Under the pieces are notes generated by a model. It made no database searches, had not been told where the DNA came from, and saw only the letters and a program-made list of their open reading frames with translations. A stretch of DNA of 64,000 nt from Spirochaetota bacterium (GTDB lineage Bacteria > Spirochaetota > UBA4802 > UBA5550). The stretch lies in NCBI GenBank assembly GCA_016933025.1, contig JAFGBT010000019.1, positions 79,779 to 143,778 of the forward strand, given 5' to 3'. The position numbers and the translations under genes were made by a program. Numbering within the stretch: the first letter of the stretch is position 1; the number at the start of each line of letters is the position of its first letter. Shown here one piece after another: positions 61,900 through 64,000 of the stretch.

Positions 61900-63147
61900 T
61901 TATTCGTATACTTTCTCATCCGGTTCTCGCGCGCTGACCGCGTCGTCTTCCACGTCCCGGACCTTTTCCTTTGACAGCACCTTGTCATATTCCTTGTACC
62001 ATTCGTTCTGTATAATGAACTGCATGATCTCGTTGGTGCCGACCCAAATCATGCTGAGCCGTATGTCCCTGACGATGCGTTCCAGCGGGAACACGTTGGT
62101 ATAGCCGATGCCTCCCATCGCCTGCATGCAGTTATTCGCTATTTCCCACGCCGTCTCCGTGACGAATTTTTTCGACTGCGAGACCATTCTTCTGGCCCTG
62201 CCGGGGTGGACCTTCCCGGAGTCGATCGCCAGACAGGTGCTGTAGACCATGGAGCGCGCGGCGTCGAGAAGAAGCGCTGAGTCGGCGACCTTGAATCCGA
62301 CGGCCTGGAAGTTCATGACCGGTTGGCCGAAAGCCTTGCGCCGCGTGGTGTAGCGGGTTGCAATCTCGAGAGCCGGCCGGACGGAGCCAATGGTCATCGC
62401 AGCTGTGCCGAGGCGCTCCGGGATCATCATCCGGACGAACACCTCGAAACCGCCGTTGATGCCATTGAGCGCATAGCGTTCAGGGACGCGGACGTCGTTG
62501 AATATAACCCTCCCCGCGCCGCCGCCCCGGACGCCCATGAGCCCGTAGATATACTTTGACTCGACGCCTGCCGAACGCGGGACCATGAAGGCCGTCATCC
62601 TCCGGTGGGGAGGGGCGGAGGGATCAGTGACGGCATAGACAAGGAACCAGTCCGCTCCTTCGGCGCCGACGATGAACCTCTTCTGACCGTTAATGATCCA
62701 GTCGCTGCCGTCTTTCCTCGCGGTGGTCGTCGCACCGAAGAAGTCCGAGCCGCCGCGCGGCTCCGTCAGCCCTTCGGCGGCGTAGACATCGCCTTTAAGA
62801 AGCGGGACGACGACCGCCTGCCTGAGCTCTTCGGAGCCGAAGAGGGTGATTGCTTCGCATACGATGTCCGCGCCGACGCCCCAGAGGCACGCCAGGGAAT
62901 AGCTGGCGACGCCGATCTCTTCAGCGACAATGGCATCGTCGACCCAGCCGAGCCCGCGGCCTCCGTATTGCGCGGCTATCCGGATGCCGAGGAGGTTCCG
63001 CCTGCCGGCCTCGCGGAGGTATTCATGAGGAAACTGGATTTTTTCTGCGTCCATATCCAGTATCATTTCTTTCGGTACCCATCGAGAAAATTCACGCGCC
63101 TCGTCGCGGAGCTTTCTCTGCTCGTCGGTCATGATAAAATCAAACAT
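61900..63147 (-). CDS. Acyl-CoA dehydrogenase
   Basis: 415 residues. FAD/substrate regions AAEGLTEPRGGSDF, RKAFGQPVMNFQAV and CMQAMGGIGYTNVFPLERIVRD are typical. The MCAD-type catalytic Glu position (YEGT) reads WVGTNEI, without Glu, but a Glu in MMIPERLGTA matches the alternative catalytic site of isovaleryl- and long-chain-type enzymes. So it is probably active, perhaps on branched or long acyl-CoA. The MerR regulator gene is 15 bases upstream in the same direction. Confidence 0.92.
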   Translation of the reverse strand: MFDFIMTDEQRKLRDEAREFSRWVPKEMILDMDAEKIQFPHEYLREAGRRNLLGIRIAAQYGGRGLGWVDDAIVAEEIGVASYSLACLWGVGADIVCEAITLFGSEELRQAVVVPLLKGDVYAAEGLTEPRGGSDFFGATTTARKDGSDWIINGQKRFIVGAEGADWFLVYAVTDPSAPPHRRMTAFMVPRSAGVESKYIYGLMGVRGGGAGRVIFNDVRVPERYALNGINGGFEVFVRMMIPERLGTAAMTIGSVRPALEIATRYTTRRKAFGQPVMNFQAVGFKVADSALLLDAARSMVYSTCLAIDSGKVHPGRARRMVSQSKKFVTETAWEIANNCMQAMGGIGYTNVFPLERIVRDIRLSMIWVGTNEIMQFIIQNEWYKEYDKVLSKEKVRDVEDDAVSAREPDEKVYE

Positions 63148-63162
63148 GATGTTCCTCCAGTT

Positions 63163-63552
63163 TCATTTCGTTGCGAGCTCCCGCCTTCTCATGAGGAGTT
63201 TTCTTTTGAGGGAGAGAAGGTCGGCCTCGAAGAGTTTTATCTCGTTTTTCTGCTTTGAGATATCGGACATTTTCAGTTCAATATAGTTCAGGCTCCGGTC
63301 TATCTGGCTTTTCTCGTTCATGGGGTCGTCCGCTTTTCCGATCATGTCCAGGATCTGGTCGAGGGTCGCGCCAAAGCGCCTTCCTCGGAGTATCAGCTTC
63401 AGGCGGGAGCGGTTTTGCCTGGTGTAGACTCTCTGGTTGCCGGGGGTGCGCTCCGGCTTTATCAGGCCCTTTTGCTCGTAATAGCGGATCGCGGAGGGCT
63501 TGATGTTCAGCTCGGCTGCGAGCTCGGATATGGTGAAGGTCTTCTCTGGCAT
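63163..63552 (-). CDS. MerR-family transcriptional regulator
   Basis: 129 residues. N-terminal winged HTH FTISELAAELNIKPSAIRYYEQKGLI, RVYTR wing, then a C-terminal coiled coil (ELKMSDISKQKNEIKLFEADLLS). No Cys metal-binding loop, so it probably senses an organic ligand or acyl-CoA; the LiuR-type regulators next to acyl-CoA dehydrogenase genes are a good comparison. An inverted repeat between its promoter elements (63572-63593) suggests autoregulation. Confidence 0.9.
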   Translation of the reverse strand: MPEKTFTISELAAELNIKPSAIRYYEQKGLIKPERTPGNQRVYTRQNRSRLKLILRGRRFGATLDQILDMIGKADDPMNEKSQIDRSLNYIELKMSDISKQKNEIKLFEADLLSLKRKLLMRRRELATK

Positions 63553-63566
63553 GGCACGCCTGTAAT

Positions 63567-63597
63567 ACTATAACTTAAAGTTAAAGTTAAGTTTAAG
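63567..63597 (-). promoter_or_regulatory. MerR-type promoter with operator dyad
   Basis: On the complement TATAGT (63567-63572) is a good -10, and TTAAAC or CTTAAA (63591-63597) a weak -35, giving a long 18-19 base spacer. The dyad AACTTAA-N8-TTAAGTT (63572-63593) fills this spacer, the classical MerR activation arrangement. It stands 15 bases before the regulator's ATG and would control the regulator and the acyl-CoA dehydrogenase. Confidence 0.65.
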
Positions 63598-63624
63598 AAA
63601 TAGCCGCAGGACGTCAATTACTTT

Positions 63625-64000
63625 TTAGTGGACACGGCACCGGGCGGAGGCCTCAACCTGGCACTGGAGCGTCCGCTCGGCGGCGAAGCGGTGCCGGTAG
63701 CTGATGGAAAAAAGTGTGTTGTTATAGCGCGCCGACAGGCGTCCGGAAGCCATCCCGCATGATTGTTTAACGGCAACGCCTCTCGTGATCGAATCGCGGC
63801 GGGGAAGGATGGATGCGTACATGGAGTTGTCCCGCGTAATGAAAAAGTGCGAGTAGTCGAGCTTCAGCGTGAAAAATCGCAAAAAGCAGAGAGTAATCCC
63901 GGATGAAACCGATCCGGAGTAATTGCCCGATCGGTCGCGCTGGGCCGCTCCGGACGCCCGTAACAGGATAGACCGCATGATGAAAATTTTGGCGGATGGC
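63625..64000 (-). CDS. C-terminal part of a beta-rich, probably outer-membrane protein (runs off the right edge)
   Basis: Open frame from the window edge to the stop at 63625, with an internal ATG at 63978. Alternating hydrophobic strands (SGSVSSGITLCFLRFFTLKL, ARYNNTLFSISYRHRF) suggest a beta barrel. It ends SARCRVH, without a terminal Phe. The beginning is outside the window. Coding status is moderate: base composition fits, but no family was recognised. Confidence 0.45.
   Translation of the reverse strand, partial: PSAKIFIMRSILLRASGAAQRDRSGNYSGSVSSGITLCFLRFFTLKLDYSHFFITRDNSMYASILPRRDSITRGVAVKQSCGMASGRLSARYNNTLFSISYRHRFAAERTLQCQVEASARCRVH

Overview
The window is GC-rich, gene-dense bacterial chromosome of Gram-negative type: lipoproteins, a LolA-like carrier, an LpxL-type acyltransferase and a lytic transglycosylase are all encoded. 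A 7TMR-DISM/SpoIIE-type sensor phosphatase, multi-PAS HisKA_2 kinases, a cation-pumping pyrophosphatase and two related exported helical proteins suggest Spirochaetota (perhaps Leptospirales-related). This placement is an inference. No transposase, integrase, phage gene or CRISPR array was seen.

Roughly 0-34.4 kb and 43.8-49 kb hold a scattered gene set resembling aryl polyene / flexirubin / dialkylresorcinol biosynthesis. A leftward arm (1-8.6 kb) carries an ACP, a ketosynthase fused to a chain-length-factor-like ketosynthase, a B12-type radical SAM enzyme, a deacetylase-methyltransferase fusion, a hotdog dehydratase, a second ACP, two paired radical SAM enzymes and the start of another ketosynthase. 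A short rightward arm (8.7-11.3 kb) carries a dehydratase, FabG, a LolA-like protein and a DUF3261-like lipoprotein. A DUF1207-like barrel, a six-PAS hybrid kinase and another radical SAM enzyme follow.

From 17 to 22 kb there are two intact cassettes of a small HTH-like protein plus a BtrH-like acyltransferase, and two decayed cassettes; a methyltransferase gene lies between the intact pair. A leftward operon (34.4-21.9 kb) then encodes a small membrane protein, biotin ligase, a 1973-residue single-chain carboxylase of eukaryotic ACC layout, an O-methyltransferase, an ABC-2 exporter, a third ACP, a ketosynthase and a chain-length-factor-like partner. A further leftward group (49-43.8 kb) encodes a MIO ammonia lyase, a DAK2-DegV fusion, a GT2 glycosyltransferase and an LpxL-like acyltransferase. 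A simple model is: aryl starter from the lyase, malonyl-CoA from the carboxylase, chain extension by KS/CLF/ACP, FabG and hotdog dehydratases, tailoring by methyltransferases, radical SAM enzymes and acyl or glycosyl transfer, and export through ABC/LolA/lipoprotein parts. No adenylating ligase for the aryl acid is visible here.

The rest is mostly housekeeping. A pyrophosphatase, NhaD-type antiporter and universal stress protein (34.5-39.4 kb) look like cation energetics. A sensor phosphatase and a histidine kinase follow. The ispE, tRNA-Gln, glmU-like, prs, rplY, pth run (51.5-55.8 kb) is a conserved arrangement, but its Pth lacks the catalytic histidine. The right end has two related exported proteins, a HEAT-repeat lipoprotein, a lytic transglycosylase, an MBL-fold hydrolase and a MerR/acyl-CoA dehydrogenase pair with a clear MerR-type operator.
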